A stretch of 23,889 nucleotides of DNA from Burkholderiales bacterium. Its GTDB lineage: Bacteria; Pseudomonadota; Gammaproteobacteria; Burkholderiales; Burkholderiaceae_C. Positions 1-8,257 of the stretch are shown one piece after another (position 1 is the first letter of the stretch; the number at the start of each line of letters is the position of its first letter). The notes under the pieces were generated by a model. That model was not told where the DNA came from, did not search any database, and saw nothing but the letters and a program-made list of their open reading frames with translations. Both the position numbers and the translations under genes were made by a program. The stretch spans positions 1-23,889 of the forward strand of contig CANBSV010000034.1 in NCBI GenBank assembly GCA_947372225.1, written 5' to 3'.

Positions 1-228
1 CTGTTTGCGCACCACGCCGAGCGGCTGGCCGAGGTGATGGCCGCTTGCACGCGCACACCGCACAGTGCAGCCGATTTGCTACCGGTGTTGTTCAGACGAC
101 CGCTCGACGTGCACCAGACCACCTTCGCGCTGGGCGAGGCCATCGCGCACCTGAATGCGCTGTGGCACCAGGGCACGCTGCAGCGCCGGGCCGATGCGCG
201 CGGCGTCTGGCGTTTTTCGCCAGACTGA
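1..228 (+). CDS. MBL-fold metallo-hydrolase, C-terminal part (5' end outside window)
   Basis: The visible 75 residues match the winged-helix tail (BLACT_WH type) that follows the beta-lactamase-like domain in LACTB2-like hydrolases. The pattern is an HHxERL helix start, then 'ADLLPVLFRRPL', then 'FALGEAIAHLNALWHQGTL' and a closing 'GVWRF' strand. The catalytic HxHxDH region lies upstream of the window, so substrate and activity cannot be judged. In this family the tail packs against the active-site domain. The gene is read in frame from base 1 to a TGA at 226-228. It converges on the metallopeptidase gene whose stop codon begins 5 bases further on. An 8-bp hairpin lies in its last codons. Family assignment rests on the tail alone, so a different MBL subfamily is possible. 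Confidence 0.7.
   Translation: MFAHHAERLAEVMAACTRTPHSAADLLPVLFRRPLDVHQTTFALGEAIAHLNALWHQGTLQRRADARGVWRFSPD
205..225. terminator. Hairpin at the end of the MBL gene
   Basis: Perfect 8-bp inverted repeat: GTCTGGCG at 205-212 and CGCCAGAC at 218-225, with a TTTTT loop. It ends just before the TGA stop at 226-228. It lies at a convergent gene junction, so it could limit transcription from both sides. Neither side has a T tract after the stem, so intrinsic termination is uncertain. Confidence 0.4.
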
Positions 229-233
229 TCGGT

Positions 234-1193
234 TCAGTTGAAGACCGGCAACACGTCGGTCTTGAGTGCGCGACGGGTGTGTTCGAAGTCGGGCAACACC
301 GAGCGCACAACGTCCCAGAAACGCGCGCTGTGGTTCATCTCGCGCAGGTGCGCCAACTCATGGGCCACCACGTAGTCGATGGTGGTCAGGCCGAAATGGA
401 TCAGCCGCCAGCTCAAGCGGATCGACCCGTCGGCGCTCGCGCTGCCCCAGCGCGTTTGCGCCGATGACAAGCTCAGGCGTTGGTAGCGCACGCCGAGTTG
501 CGCGGCAAAGTGCTCGCAGCGCTCGGCAAACACGCGCCGGGCCTGGCGCTGCAGCCAGCTTTGCACGGCGTCGCGGATCTGCTCGGGCGTGGCCGTGGCA
601 GGCAGGCCGATGTGCAGTCGGCGTGGTGACGTGTCGTCACCCGACGACGCATCGAGCACGGCCCCCGTCGAACTGACGCCGGCGCGTGGATCGAGCACCA
701 CCACCACCGGCTGACCCAGAAACGGAACCGTCGCGCCATCGCGCCAATCGACGCGTGCCGACTGCAGCCGGCGACCGCGTTCTTGCTGCTCGCGCAGCTT
801 GACCAGGATCCAGTTCGACTTTTCGCGCAGCGCCGCTTCAATGTCGCGCACGCCGACCCACGACGGCGCGTTCACGCTCAGGCCGTCGACGCCCACCACA
901 AAGCCGATGCTGCGCCGACGTGATCGCCGCAGCGCGTAGCCCACGGTGTGACCGGCCAGCGCGATGTCATGCGCAGCCTGCGGATGGCGAAACACCGCAG
1001 GCGGCAGGGCTGATCCGGCAGGCGTGTTGCCCTGCGTCAGCGCCGATGCCGTGGTGATGGGCTGTGGAAGCTCGAAAGTCGCGGGCCGCTCGACACCGGC
1101 GGGCGGCATCTGCGCCGCGCTGCATGCCGTCGGCTCGGCCGATACGAACAGCGACAACTGTGCGGGATCGGGTCGAAGCGGCGGTCTGGCCAT
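234..1193 (-). CDS. YgjP/DUF45-type zinc metallopeptidase with N-terminal QLSLF motif
   Basis: 319 residues. The C-terminal half is a SprT/WSS1-like metallopeptidase fold of the YgjP family (PF01863). It has HELAH at 278-282, a downstream NHSARFW segment supplying the third zinc ligand (His288), and the family's 'RRSRRRSIGF' start near 90-98. Family members are usually about 230-250 residues. Here about 75 extra residues, rich in Ala, Pro and Thr, precede the domain and carry QLSLF at 12-16, an exact match to the bacterial sliding-clamp-binding consensus. ATG at 1193 starts 4 bases after the plsC stop, so translation is probably coupled; no Shine-Dalgarno is evident. It is the last visible gene of the minus-strand operon. 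Substrate is unknown: YgjP of E. coli has been linked to UTP pyrophosphatase activity, while the fold also fits protein cleavage. Confidence 0.85.
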   Translation of the reverse strand: MARPPLRPDPAQLSLFVSAEPTACSAAQMPPAGVERPATFELPQPITTASALTQGNTPAGSALPPAVFRHPQAAHDIALAGHTVGYALRRSRRRSIGFVVGVDGLSVNAPSWVGVRDIEAALREKSNWILVKLREQQERGRRLQSARVDWRDGATVPFLGQPVVVVLDPRAGVSSTGAVLDASSGDDTSPRRLHIGLPATATPEQIRDAVQSWLQRQARRVFAERCEHFAAQLGVRYQRLSLSSAQTRWGSASADGSIRLSWRLIHFGLTTIDYVVAHELAHLREMNHSARFWDVVRSVLPDFEHTRRALKTDVLPVFN

Positions 1194-1197
1194 GGGG

Positions 1198-1995
1198 CTA
1201 CGCCGCGGGGGGCGTCTGTGATTCGACCGCGGGTGCCGCAGCCGCCGCCGGGTAGGCCTCGGGATCGAGGCGGCGCATCTCGGCCTCGATCCAGGTTTCG
1301 ACCTCGCGCATCAGTTCGTCGGGGCGGCGCCCTTCCGACGGGATCAGCGGGCCGATCGACACGTCAACGATGCCCGGGCGCAGCACCATCGACTTGCGCG
1401 GCCAGCAGCGAGCTGAGGTCACCGCGATGGGCAGCACCGCCGCGCCGGTGGTCACCGCCAGTCGCGTGCCGCCGGATTTGTACTCCTCCTGGGAACCACG
1501 CTCGGCGCGGGTGCCCTCGGGAAACATGATCACCCACGCGCCGTTCGACATGTGCCGAGCGCCTTGCTCGGCCACCCGGCGCCAGGCTTCGGAGCGGCGC
1601 GCACGGTCGATGTGGATCATGTCCATGCGGGCCATCGCCCAGCCAAAGAAGGGGATGTAGAGCAGCTCGCGCTTGAACACATAGGCCAGCGGGTGCGGCA
1701 TCAGCCCCGGGAACGCAAACGTCTCCCAGGTGGACTGGTGCTTGGGCAGCACGATGACCAGCGGCGCCACATTGGCCGCCGCCAGGTTGTCAAGGCCGTG
1801 CATGCGGTGGCGCACACCGCAGATCACGCGCGCCGCCGAGATCGACATCGTCAACCAGCCTGCGCACATCCAGTAGATGCGCTCGCCACGCACGAAGATC
1901 GACACCAGAACCACCGCCGTGGCCCACGGAACGACGGTGAGCGCCATCCAGAGAAAAAACGCCGCAGAGCGCAGCGACCACCACAACCGTTGCAT
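1198..1995 (-). CDS. plsC: 1-acyl-sn-glycerol-3-phosphate acyltransferase (PlsC family)
   Basis: 265 residues. PlsC transfers an acyl chain to lysophosphatidic acid to form phosphatidic acid at the inner membrane. A hydrophobic N-terminal segment spans roughly residues 8-33. The acyltransferase block I is KHQSTWE (85-91), in which the usual HX4D catalytic pair is HX4E (His86/Glu91). The substrate-binding FPEGTR motif is at 158-163. The C-terminus is Ala/Pro-rich. The ATG overlaps the gmhB stop by one base (TGATG), which indicates translational coupling. Its place between gmhB and the metallopeptidase is the order expected in Burkholderiales. The family is certain; the precise acyl acceptor could differ if the genome carries another plsC. 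Confidence 0.88.
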   Translation of the reverse strand: MQRLWWSLRSAAFFLWMALTVVPWATAVVLVSIFVRGERIYWMCAGWLTMSISAARVICGVRHRMHGLDNLAAANVAPLVIVLPKHQSTWETFAFPGLMPHPLAYVFKRELLYIPFFGWAMARMDMIHIDRARRSEAWRRVAEQGARHMSNGAWVIMFPEGTRAERGSQEEYKSGGTRLAVTTGAAVLPIAVTSARCWPRKSMVLRPGIVDVSIGPLIPSEGRRPDELMREVETWIEAEMRRLDPEAYPAAAAAPAVESQTPPAA

Positions 1996-2618
1996 CAGCT
2001 CAAGCCTCCAGTCACAGTGTCCGTGCCATCCACCAGGTCGCCGCGCTGCGTGCGCTCATTGCGGATCCACCAGTCGGCAAACGCGGCCAGATCATCGTGC
2101 ACACGGGTTCCCGGGACCATGCCGAGTGTGTCGGACAGGGCCTGCCCCGACAGCCCCAGGCTGTTGCCGGTCTTGACCAGATGCGTCGGGCAGCCGGCAG
2201 CGGCACCGGCCTGGATGTCGCGAAGCGAGTCGCCCACCATCGGTACGTTCTTCAGCGACACGCCGTAGCGCTCGCCGATCAATTGCATCAACCCCGGCAG
2301 CGGCTTGCGACAGTTGCAGCCCTCGTCGGGCGTGTGGGGGCAGAAGAACACCGCGTCGATGCGCCCGCCATGCTGCGCCAGCGCCTGGTTCATCTTGACG
2401 TGGATCGCGTTGAGCGCAGACATCTCGAACATGCCGCGTCCCAACCCCGACTGGTTGGTGGCCAGCACCGTGCGCCAGCCCGCATGGTTGAGCCGCGCCA
2501 CCGCCTCGAGCGCACCGGGCAACGGCTCCCACTCCTGCGGCGACTTGACGTAGTAGTCGCTGTCGGCGTTGATCGTGCCGTCGCGGTCGAGAATGATGAG
2601 CTTGAGCGGCGCGGCCAT
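1995..2618 (-). CDS. gmhB: D-glycero-beta-D-manno-heptose-1,7-bisphosphate 7-phosphatase
   Basis: 207 residues, normal for GmhB. The enzyme removes the C7 phosphate during ADP-heptose synthesis for the LPS inner core, in the cytoplasm. It is a HAD-superfamily phosphatase. The nucleophile motif DRDGT is at 11-15 (Asp11, Asp13). A 'TNQSGLGRG' motif II region follows near 54-62. The GmhB-specific zinc loop has Cys93, His95, Cys101 and Cys103, and the GDS motif III follows. The ATG lies one base after the glyS stop (TGA-C-ATG), and its own stop overlaps plsC. No other heptose genes are visible here, as is common where gmhB travels with glyQS. A related histidinol-phosphatase role is unlikely because of the zinc loop and context. 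Confidence 0.9.
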   Translation of the reverse strand: MAAPLKLIILDRDGTINADSDYYVKSPQEWEPLPGALEAVARLNHAGWRTVLATNQSGLGRGMFEMSALNAIHVKMNQALAQHGGRIDAVFFCPHTPDEGCNCRKPLPGLMQLIGERYGVSLKNVPMVGDSLRDIQAGAAAGCPTHLVKTGNSLGLSGQALSDTLGMVPGTRVHDDLAAFADWWIRNERTQRGDLVDGTDTVTGGLS

Positions 2619-2619
2619 G

Positions 2620-4734
2620 TCAGGTGGCCAATTTCGACAGGTCGGCGACCCGGTTCATCGACGCGTGCAAGCGGGCCAACAAGCCGAGTCGGTTGGCGCG
2701 CAGCGCCGCATCATCGGCATTGACCATCACCGATTCGAAAAACGCATCGACAGGCGCCTTCAGCGCCGCGAGTGCTTGCAGCGATCCGGCGTGGTCGCCT
2801 CGCTCGAAGGCCGCATCGGCTTGCGGCTGCACCGCCGCCAAGCCCTGCGCCAGCGCCACTTCGGCCGGCTCGACCAGCAAGGCCGCGTCGACATGCGGAT
2901 CGACCGCGCCTTCGACCTTCTTCAGGATGTTGCTCACACGCTTGTTGGCTGCGGCCAGTGCAGGCGCTTCAGGCAGTGCCGAAAAGGCACGCACTGCGGC
3001 CAGCCGCTGGGCGACTTCGCTCAGACGCTGCGGCCGCAGCGCCATCACCGCATCGACTTCCTGTGCGCTGTAGCCTTGCTCGCGCAGGCTGCCCGACAGG
3101 CGATCGAAGATGAATTCGGACAGCGCCACCGACGGGTCGGTGACCAGCGCGCCAAACGCCGGCAGGCTGGCGCGCAACAGCACGTCGACATCGAGAGGCA
3201 GCGCCTTTTCGGTCAGCATGCGGATCACCCCGAGCGCGTGGCGGCGCAGGGCGAACGGGTCGCGGTCACCGGTGGGCAACTGGCCGATGCCGAACAGGCC
3301 GACCAGCGTCTCGAGCTTGTCCGCCAGCGCCACCACCACGCCCACCTCGTTGCGCGGCAGTTCATCGCCGGCAAAGCGCGGCCGGTAGTGGTCCTCGATT
3401 GCGAAGGCGATGTCCTCGGGTAGGCCGTCGTGCAGCGCGTAGTAGCGCCCCATCGTGCCTTGCAGTTCGGGGAACTCGCCCACCATGTCGGTCAGCAGAT
3501 CGGCCTTGGCCAGCTGCGCGGCCTGCGCAGCGCGAGCGGCCAGCGCCTCGCCGCCGAGTTGCAACGCGATGGCGCGAGCGATCGCCTGCACGCGCACGAC
3601 GCGCTCACCCTGGCTGCCCAGCTTGTTGTGATAGACCACCCGCGACAGTCCGTCGACGCGCGACGCCAGCGTTTTCTTGCGGTCCTGGTCGAAGAAGAAC
3701 TTGGCGTCGGCCAGGCGCGGACGCACCACGCGCTCGTTGCCGCCGATCACGGCACTGGCATCGGCCGGCCGGATGTTGCTGACGATGAGAAAACGCTCGG
3801 TGAGCTTGCCCGCAGCATCCAGCAGCGGGAAGTACTTCTGATTGGCCTTCATCGTGAGGATCAGGCATTCCTGAGGCACCTCGAGAAAGCTCGTCTCGAA
3901 GCGCCCGAGCAGCACGTTGGGGCGCTCGACCAGGGCGGTCACTTCATCGAGCAGCGCGGCGTCATCGATGGGGGCCAGACCCTCGAGCGCAGCGGCGTGC
4001 TGCAACTGGCGCAAGATCTCGCCGTGGCGATCGGCAAACTCGGCGATCACCGCGCCTTGGTCGACCAGCTGCTCGGCGTAGCGGTCGGCGTGCTGCAGCA
4101 CCACGGGGTCGATTGCCGCCTCGAAGCGGTGGCCGCGCGTGTTGCGGCCCGACTGCAGGCCCAGCGCCGTGAGCGGCACCACATCGGCGCCATGCAGGGC
4201 CACCAGACCGTGCACCGGGCGCACGAAGTGCACGCTGTGCCAGCCAGGCTGGTCGCCCGTCTCGAGCTGGTAGCTCATCAGCTTGGGAATGGGCAGCTTG
4301 GCGATCGCGTCATCGAGTGCCTTTTGCAAGCCCACCGCCAGCGTCACGCCGGCCACGATGCTGTCGAAGAACAGCGCTTCGGCCTTGCCGTCGGGCTGGC
4401 GCTTGAGCTGCGGCAAGGCTGAGGCATCGACGCCCAGCGCACCGAGCTTTTTCAGCAGCGCAGGCGTGGGCTGGCCGTCGGCGCTCAGGCCCACGGCCAC
4501 CGGCATCAATTTTTGCGATACCGCCTGATCGGGCGCCACGGAACGCACCGCGCTGATGTGCGCGGCCAGCCGGCGCGGCGAGGCAAACGGTGTCACCGCG
4601 GAGTGGTCGGTCGTCAGGCCTTGCGACTTGAGACCATCGGCCAGCAGCTGGGCAAACGCCTCGCCCAGTTTCTTGAGGGCTTTGGGTGGCAGCTCTTCGA
4701 CGAACAGTTCGACGAGCAGATTGGCTGTGCTCAT
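2620..4734 (-). CDS. glyS: Glycyl-tRNA synthetase beta subunit
   Basis: 704 residues, the usual size. GlyS forms the alpha2-beta2 bacterial glycyl-tRNA synthetase with GlyQ and contributes tRNA recognition. The N-terminus 'LLVELFVEELPPKALKKLGEAF' is the family signature. The central part contains 'LTMKANQKYFPLLD' and 'ARLADAKFFFDQDRKK'. An HD-like region ('DMVGEFPELQGTMGRYYA') and a C-terminal DALR-like anticodon-binding part follow. Its ATG is 4 bases after the glyQ stop, matching stoichiometric co-translation. No clear Shine-Dalgarno is visible before it. Long open frames on the opposite strand here are high-GC shadows. Confidence 0.97.
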   Translation of the reverse strand: MSTANLLVELFVEELPPKALKKLGEAFAQLLADGLKSQGLTTDHSAVTPFASPRRLAAHISAVRSVAPDQAVSQKLMPVAVGLSADGQPTPALLKKLGALGVDASALPQLKRQPDGKAEALFFDSIVAGVTLAVGLQKALDDAIAKLPIPKLMSYQLETGDQPGWHSVHFVRPVHGLVALHGADVVPLTALGLQSGRNTRGHRFEAAIDPVVLQHADRYAEQLVDQGAVIAEFADRHGEILRQLQHAAALEGLAPIDDAALLDEVTALVERPNVLLGRFETSFLEVPQECLILTMKANQKYFPLLDAAGKLTERFLIVSNIRPADASAVIGGNERVVRPRLADAKFFFDQDRKKTLASRVDGLSRVVYHNKLGSQGERVVRVQAIARAIALQLGGEALAARAAQAAQLAKADLLTDMVGEFPELQGTMGRYYALHDGLPEDIAFAIEDHYRPRFAGDELPRNEVGVVVALADKLETLVGLFGIGQLPTGDRDPFALRRHALGVIRMLTEKALPLDVDVLLRASLPAFGALVTDPSVALSEFIFDRLSGSLREQGYSAQEVDAVMALRPQRLSEVAQRLAAVRAFSALPEAPALAAANKRVSNILKKVEGAVDPHVDAALLVEPAEVALAQGLAAVQPQADAAFERGDHAGSLQALAALKAPVDAFFESVMVNADDAALRANRLGLLARLHASMNRVADLSKLAT

Positions 4735-4738
4735 GGGA

Positions 4739-5683
4739 TCAGGCGGCTTTCTTGTCGCGTTGCTGGGCGAGCTGTGCGATCACTTCATCGGCCCAGGCAC
4801 GCGGTGCCATCGGGAAGCCCAGCCGTGCGCGGCTGTCGAGGTAGCTCGCGGCAACCGCGCGCGCCAGATTGCGGATGCGCCCGATGTAGGCGGCCCGCTC
4901 GGTCACGCTGATCGCACCACGCGCATCCAGCAGGTTGAAGGTATGCGCCGCCTTGAGCACCTGCTCGTAGGCGGGCAAGGCCAACTGGGTGGCGATCAGG
5001 TGCTGAGCCTGCTTCTCATGGCTGCCAAAGGCACCCAGCAGGAAGTCGACGTCGCTGTGCTCGAAGTTGTAGGCGCTTTGTTCCTGCTCGTTTTGCAGGT
5101 AGACGTCGCCATAGCTGATGCGCTGGCCGTCGGCACCGATCGTCCACGTCAGGTCGTAGACGTTGTCCACGCCTTGCAAGTACATCGCCAGACGCTCGAG
5201 GCCGTAGGTGATCTCGCCGGTGATCGGCCGGCAGTCGATGCCACCCACCTGCTGGAAGTAGGTGAACTGCGTGACTTCCATGCCGTTGAGCCAGACCTCC
5301 CAGCCCAGGCCCCAAGCGCCGAGCGTCGGGTTCTCCCAGTCGTCCTCGACGAAGCGCACGTCGTTGACCTTCAGGTCGAAGCCCAATGCCTCGAGCGAGC
5401 CGAGGTACAGCTCGAGGATGTTGCTCGGTGCCGGCTTGAGCACGACCTGGAACTGGTAGTAGTGCTGCAGCCGGTTCGGGTTGTTGCCATAACGGCCGTC
5501 CTTGGGGCGGCGGCTGGGCTGCACGTAGGCGGCCTTCCACGGCTCGGGGCCGAGCGCGCGCAGGAAGGTGGCGGTGTGGCTGGTGCCGGCGCCGACTTCC
5601 ATGTCGTAGGGCTGCAGCAAGGCACAGCCCTGGGCGTCCCAGTATTGCTGCAGGCGCAGGATGATTTGCTGGAAGGTCAGCAT
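4739..5683 (-). CDS. glyQ: Glycyl-tRNA synthetase alpha subunit
   Basis: 314 residues from the ATG at 5683, whose product begins MLTFQQIILRLQQYW as in the family. A longer frame from 5758 would add 25 residues without family similarity, so I prefer 5683. GlyQ carries the class II catalytic core. It shows 'DMEVGAGTSHTATFLRALGPEPW' (28-49), 'YVQPSRRPKDGRYG' (53-66), 'QVGGIDCRPITGEITYGLERL' and the C-terminal 'NLLDARGAISVTER'. One departure is Asn67 in GNNPNR, where the usual residue is Glu (GENPNR). A gap of 76 bases separates it from lnt, the only sizeable spacer in this operon. glyS follows after 4 bases. Confidence 0.95.
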   Translation of the reverse strand: MLTFQQIILRLQQYWDAQGCALLQPYDMEVGAGTSHTATFLRALGPEPWKAAYVQPSRRPKDGRYGNNPNRLQHYYQFQVVLKPAPSNILELYLGSLEALGFDLKVNDVRFVEDDWENPTLGAWGLGWEVWLNGMEVTQFTYFQQVGGIDCRPITGEITYGLERLAMYLQGVDNVYDLTWTIGADGQRISYGDVYLQNEQEQSAYNFEHSDVDFLLGAFGSHEKQAQHLIATQLALPAYEQVLKAAHTFNLLDARGAISVTERAAYIGRIRNLARAVAASYLDSRARLGFPMAPRAWADEVIAQLAQQRDKKAA

Positions 5684-5759
5684 GTCGCAGTGCTCAGGGT
5701 GATGGGGCGCGGCGCGTCCAACGAGGCAAGAGGCTCTTCGGAGCGCGGGAAGGCTCATT

Positions 5760-7346
5760 TTACGGGCGGGGTGGTGCCGACAGGCGTCGCCCCGGCCACG
5801 CCGAGACGACCACGATGGTCAGGGCCACAGCGAACAGCGGCCACAGGCCGCACGCGGCCAGCCAACCGGCGTAGGGTGTCGTGCCGGTGCGGCCCTCGAC
5901 GCTGGCTTCGAGGATGCCCTCGGTCAGCGGCGGCAGCCTGGCGGTGACACGGCCGTGGTGATCGATCACCGAGGTGGCGCCGGTGTTGGTGGATCGGATG
6001 AAAGGGCGCTGGAATTCGAGCGCACGCATCTGCGAGAACTGCAGGTGCTGGTCTTGCACCAGCAGCCGGCCGAACCACGCCAGGTTGCTCACGTTGACGA
6101 ACACCGTCGCAGCCTGATCGCCGACCGCACTTGAGGCGATCTCCTCGCCGAAGAGGTCCTCATAGCAAACCAGCGGGCGCAGCCGCTGACCGGCGAACGC
6201 CAGCGAAGCGGTGGTCTGGCCGCGTGCCTGGTCGGCCAACGGAATGCCCATCAGCGCGACGAACCAGTGAAAGCCTGGCGGGATGATTTCGCCAAACGGC
6301 AACAGGTGGCGCTTGCCGTAGCGGTACTCGCCGCGCGCATCCGAAGCGTCGGATGGCAGTGCCACGGTGGAGTTGACGAAACCTGATTCCTCATCACCCA
6401 CGAAGATGCCGACCAAAGCGGCTCGGGGTGTATCGGGGCGTCCGGGCCGTGGGCGCAGTTGCTCGCGCAAGCCTTCCCAGTAGCCCGCGCTGAGCTGCGA
6501 GCGCGTGAGCGGCACCACCGACTCCGGCGTGACCACCAGCGTGCCTCGAGCAGCGGCCATTTGGCGCATCAGGCCCACGAGTTGCGACTCGAGCCGTGCG
6601 GGGTCGAATTTGAGCTCCTGCGCGATGTTGGGCTGCAGCAAGCTGACCTCAAGCACCCCGGTGGACCTGGTGAATGCGCCGGGCAGTGCCTGCGCCAGCA
6701 GCACCAGTGCGGCCACTACCACACTGGTCGTGCCTCGCTGGCGCAGCGGCATCGCCCGCAGCCATTGCGCCAGCGTGCCGGCCACCAGTGCGGCGAGCGC
6801 GCACAGGCCGTACACGCCGATCCAGGGAATCCACGCCGCCAGCGGCCCGACGGTGTGGGCGTAGCCCGAAGCGATCCACGGGAATCCGGTGAACACCACC
6901 GCGCGCGCCAGTTCGGCGAGCAGCCAGCAAGCGGCCCACAAAACGATGTCCCAGCCCGCCCGGCCGGTGCGCAGCCACGCCCACAGCGCCATCGCGCCGG
7001 CGTAATACAGACCCAGCAAGGCCGCCAGCACCAGCACCGCCGCACCCGCCAGCGCGGGATGCAGCCCGCCGTAGTGATGCATGCTGATGTAGAGCCACCA
7101 GAAACCGGCGACCAGCCAGCCCACGGCAAACAACCAGCCCAGGAGCGCCGCCTGACGCACGGGTGCCCGCGCGGTGGCGTGCGCCAGCACGCCCAGCGCC
7201 AGAAGTTGCAGCCACCAAGCCTCGAAAGGCGCAAACGACAGCGCCTGAGCCACACCGGCCAGCAGCACCGCTGGCGCACTGGCCAGCATGCGCCAACGGG
7301 TCGTGTCGCTGGAAGAGCCGATGGCGCCGGGCGCCAAGCCGCGCAT
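5760..7346 (-). CDS. lnt: Apolipoprotein N-acyltransferase
   Basis: 528 residues. Lnt adds the third acyl chain to the N-terminal cysteine of lipoproteins at the periplasmic face of the inner membrane. The first ~225 residues contain several hydrophobic membrane segments. A nitrilase-type domain follows with the Glu-Lys-Cys triad: Glu275 in 'VVTPESVVP', Lys345 in 'YGKRHLLPFGE' and Cys394 in 'PLVCYEDLFGEE'. A last membrane segment lies near the C-terminus. The ATG at 7346 overlaps the corC stop by one base (TGATG). A TTG codon immediately before it is in frame, but ATG is preferred. The corC-lnt pairing matches the E. coli ybeX-lnt order. Confidence 0.96.
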   Translation of the reverse strand: MRGLAPGAIGSSSDTTRWRMLASAPAVLLAGVAQALSFAPFEAWWLQLLALGVLAHATARAPVRQAALLGWLFAVGWLVAGFWWLYISMHHYGGLHPALAGAAVLVLAALLGLYYAGAMALWAWLRTGRAGWDIVLWAACWLLAELARAVVFTGFPWIASGYAHTVGPLAAWIPWIGVYGLCALAALVAGTLAQWLRAMPLRQRGTTSVVVAALVLLAQALPGAFTRSTGVLEVSLLQPNIAQELKFDPARLESQLVGLMRQMAAARGTLVVTPESVVPLTRSQLSAGYWEGLREQLRPRPGRPDTPRAALVGIFVGDEESGFVNSTVALPSDASDARGEYRYGKRHLLPFGEIIPPGFHWFVALMGIPLADQARGQTTASLAFAGQRLRPLVCYEDLFGEEIASSAVGDQAATVFVNVSNLAWFGRLLVQDQHLQFSQMRALEFQRPFIRSTNTGATSVIDHHGRVTARLPPLTEGILEASVEGRTGTTPYAGWLAACGLWPLFAVALTIVVVSAWPGRRLSAPPRP

Positions 7347-8257
7347 CAAGCGCCGTCGGAGGCCTGCGCCTCTTCAGGCACGCGGGTCACCTTGAACCAG
7401 CGCACGGCGCCGCCCCGGGTCAACATCACCCCAAAGACGAGCCCGCCCAGGCTCACCGACTCGCCGCGACGGGGCACGCGCCCCATCTCGTGGGCGATCA
7501 GGCCGCCGATCGTGTCGAAGTCGTCGTGCGGCAGCACCGAGCCAAAAGCGTCGTTGACGGCGGTGATCTCGGCATCGCCGGCCACCCGGTGGCTTCCGTC
7601 GGCCAAGGTGTAGACGCTCGATTCGCCGTCCTTCTCATCGAACTCGTCTTCGATCTCACCGACGATTTCCTCGAGCACGTCTTCGATCGTGATCAACCCG
7701 GCGGTACTGCCGAACTCGTCGATGACGATGGCCAGATGGTTGCGGTTGGAGCGAAAGTCGCGCAGCAACTCGTTCAGCCCCTTGGATTCGGGCACGAATA
7801 CCGCGGGGCGCAGCAAGGTGCGCAAGTTGAGGTCGGGCGAGCGCTGCAACTTGAGCAGATCCTTGGCCATCAGGATGCCGATGATGTTGTCGCGCTGGCC
7901 GTCGTAGACCGGAAAGCGCGAGTGAGCCGTGTCGATGACAACGTGCAGCAGATCGTCGTAATCGGCCTCGATGTCGAGCAGGTCCATGTGTGGCGCGGCC
8001 ACCATGACGTCGCCGGCCGTCATGTCGGCCATGCGAATGACGCCTTCGAGCATCAGGCGCGACTCCGGAGCGATCAGCGCCCGGTGCTCGGCCTGCGCCA
8101 GGGCTTCAATCAATTCATCGCGCGAGTCGACGCCAGGCGACAGGAACTCGATCAAACGCTGGAAAAGGTTGCGCTTGTCGACGTGATGCTGCGGCGCGCG
8201 AGTCGGGTTTTTGGCGCGTCCTGCTGAAGCGGATCGCGCCGGATGAGGGTCAGACAT
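7346..8257 (-). CDS. corC: CorC/HlyC family CBS-domain protein (YbeX-like)
   Basis: 303 residues from ATG 8257 (MSDPHPARS); a frame upstream to 8344 adds 29 residues without family character. After a polar N-terminus come two CBS repeats (about 70-135 and 140-200; 'VMVAAPHMDLL', 'HSRFPVYDGQRDNIIGIL', 'HLAIVIDEFGSTAGLITIEDVLEEIVGEI') and a CorC_HlyC transporter-associated domain to about 295. CBS pairs bind adenine nucleotides or Mg-ATP. Relatives are implicated in Mg/Co efflux and, for YbeX, in ribosome-related phenotypes. No membrane segment is present, so it acts in the cytoplasm or as a partner protein. It is the first gene of the minus-strand operon and is divergent from the COG0523 GTPase across 122 bases. 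Confidence 0.92.
   Translation of the reverse strand: MSDPHPARSASAGRAKNPTRAPQHHVDKRNLFQRLIEFLSPGVDSRDELIEALAQAEHRALIAPESRLMLEGVIRMADMTAGDVMVAAPHMDLLDIEADYDDLLHVVIDTAHSRFPVYDGQRDNIIGILMAKDLLKLQRSPDLNLRTLLRPAVFVPESKGLNELLRDFRSNRNHLAIVIDEFGSTAGLITIEDVLEEIVGEIEDEFDEKDGESSVYTLADGSHRVAGDAEITAVNDAFGSVLPHDDFDTIGGLIAHEMGRVPRRGESVSLGGLVFGVMLTRGGAVRWFKVTRVPEEAQASDGA

Noticed and set aside
3430..4422. 330-codon plus-strand frame inside glyS
   Set aside because: It is an antisense shadow of glyS with no recognisable motif and no ribosome site.
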